Shown: piece by piece, positions 63,670 through 64,000 of the stretch
Position numbering within the stretch: the first letter of the stretch is position 1
Layout: each line of letters starts with the position of its first letter
Assembly: GCF_001940525.2 (NCBI RefSeq)
Contig: NZ_CP019437.1
Coordinates: 1,400,501 to 1,464,500, forward strand
Direction of reading: 5' to 3'
Source: Thioclava nitratireducens
GTDB lineage: Bacteria; Pseudomonadota; Alphaproteobacteria; Rhodobacterales; Rhodobacteraceae
Length of the DNA stretch: 64,000 nt
Program-made: the position numbers and the translations under genes
The notes under the pieces: model-generated
Seen by the model: only the letters and a program-made list of their open reading frames with translations
What the model was told of the DNA's origin: nothing
The model's database searches: none

Positions 63670-64000
63670 TCAATTCGCCGTTGCCGGGGGCAATTCGTCC
63701 GTCCGGGCCGGGGCATCGGCACCCGGAGGCGCGGGGCAGGCGGCTACGAGTTGCTCGTAGCGTTGCACGATCCAGCCGGGCGCATCGGCGGGCATCGATT
63801 CGTCGAGCTGTCCGGAGGCGCGCGAGAACACCTTGGCCGAGCGCGAGTCGTCGACCACTGGCACGGGGTCGTTGCTCATCACGCGGTCGTAGACGACGAA
63901 GGCCACCGCGACGAGGATCACACCGCGCACCACGCCGAACAGGAAGCCAAGCCCCTGGTCGATCCCGCCAAGGGCCGAGCGTTGCACGGCGGAGGCGAAC
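63670..64000 (-). CDS. cvpA: CvpA family membrane protein, C-terminal part (cut by right edge)
   Basis: The frame continues past the right edge with FASAVQRSALGGIDQGLGFLFGVVRGVILVAVAF, the hydrophobic core of the CvpA fold, followed by a Pro/Asp-rich periplasmic tail. In enterobacteria cvpA lies directly before purF, as here. The N-terminal helices are missing from the window. Confidence 0.9.
   Translation of the reverse strand, partial: FASAVQRSALGGIDQGLGFLFGVVRGVILVAVAFVVYDRVMSNDPVPVVDDSRSAKVFSRASGQLDESMPADAPGWIVQRYEQLVAACPAPPGADAPARTDELPPATAN

Overview
The window reads as ordinary chromosomal DNA of an alphaproteobacterium of the order Rhodobacterales (Rhodobacteraceae; a Thioclava-, Paracoccus- or Rhodobacter-like organism fits, the genus cannot be fixed from sequence alone). 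Evidence: high GC with strongly GC-rich third codon positions, the order rpiA-gor-hflK-hflC-DUF2065-degP, a zur-znuCB/znuA divergon, DUF2147, DUF2842 and IalB-like genes, and a dispersed intergenic element with a CCCGGGATATTT core of the type seen in this family. No integrase, transposase, phage gene, CRISPR array, toxin-antitoxin pair or defence island was found; nearly every gene is housekeeping.

Layout. 1-2.9 kb: hom (cut by the left edge), a small lipoprotein, a TetR regulator with its operator, a secreted orphan and hisA. 3-5.5 kb: DUF2147 and a translationally coupled hisB-hisH-ATP-pyrophosphatase unit. 5.5-6.1 kb: two identical tRNA-Gly(GCC) genes and an inverted pair of the dispersed element. 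6.1-16 kb: purD, xseA (apparent frameshift), an AlkB-type hydroxylase, YhhN, ftsY, a second inverted element pair, a DMT transporter, yciB, xthA and an AhpD-like protein. 16-22.4 kb: purine salvage/catabolism (8-oxoguanine deaminase, guanine deaminase, a coupled alpha/beta hydrolase), mgtE, 5-formyl-THF cyclo-ligase and purU. 22.5-28.3 kb: CDF transporter, ferredoxin, PG-binding lipoprotein, MFS transporter, DegP. 28.4-33.5 kb: hflKC, gor, rpiA.

33.5-47 kb: sdaA, a DEAD-box helicase with a structured leader, an IalB-like protein, an aminotransferase with divergent LysR, thiamine pyrophosphokinase, a 918-residue acidic low-complexity protein, an M20 amidohydrolase, DUF2842, purA and secG. 47-49.4 kb: pyrG, with a leader hairpin that hides its ribosome binding site and an apparent one-base frameshift, and a GbsR-type regulator. 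49.4-53.4 kb: zinc uptake (znuA, zur, znuC, znuB) with two candidate Zur boxes and a DgoK-like protein that has lost the kinase motifs. 53.4-64 kb: aldehyde dehydrogenase, APC permease, LpxL-type acyltransferase, DMT transporter, transketolase, a coiled-coil protein with zapA and an MliC-type lysozyme inhibitor, purF and cvpA (cut by the right edge).

No new multi-gene system stands out. The most interesting signal is the pyrG leader: its predicted start lies at a CCCG, and exactly those first bases pair with the ribosome binding site. This is the arrangement used by enterobacterial pyrC for CTP-sensing start-site switching, here in front of CTP synthase itself. Next are the frame breaks in xseA and pyrG (both a missing G in a G-run), the inverted pairs of the dispersed element, and the DgoK-like pseudokinase in the zinc locus.
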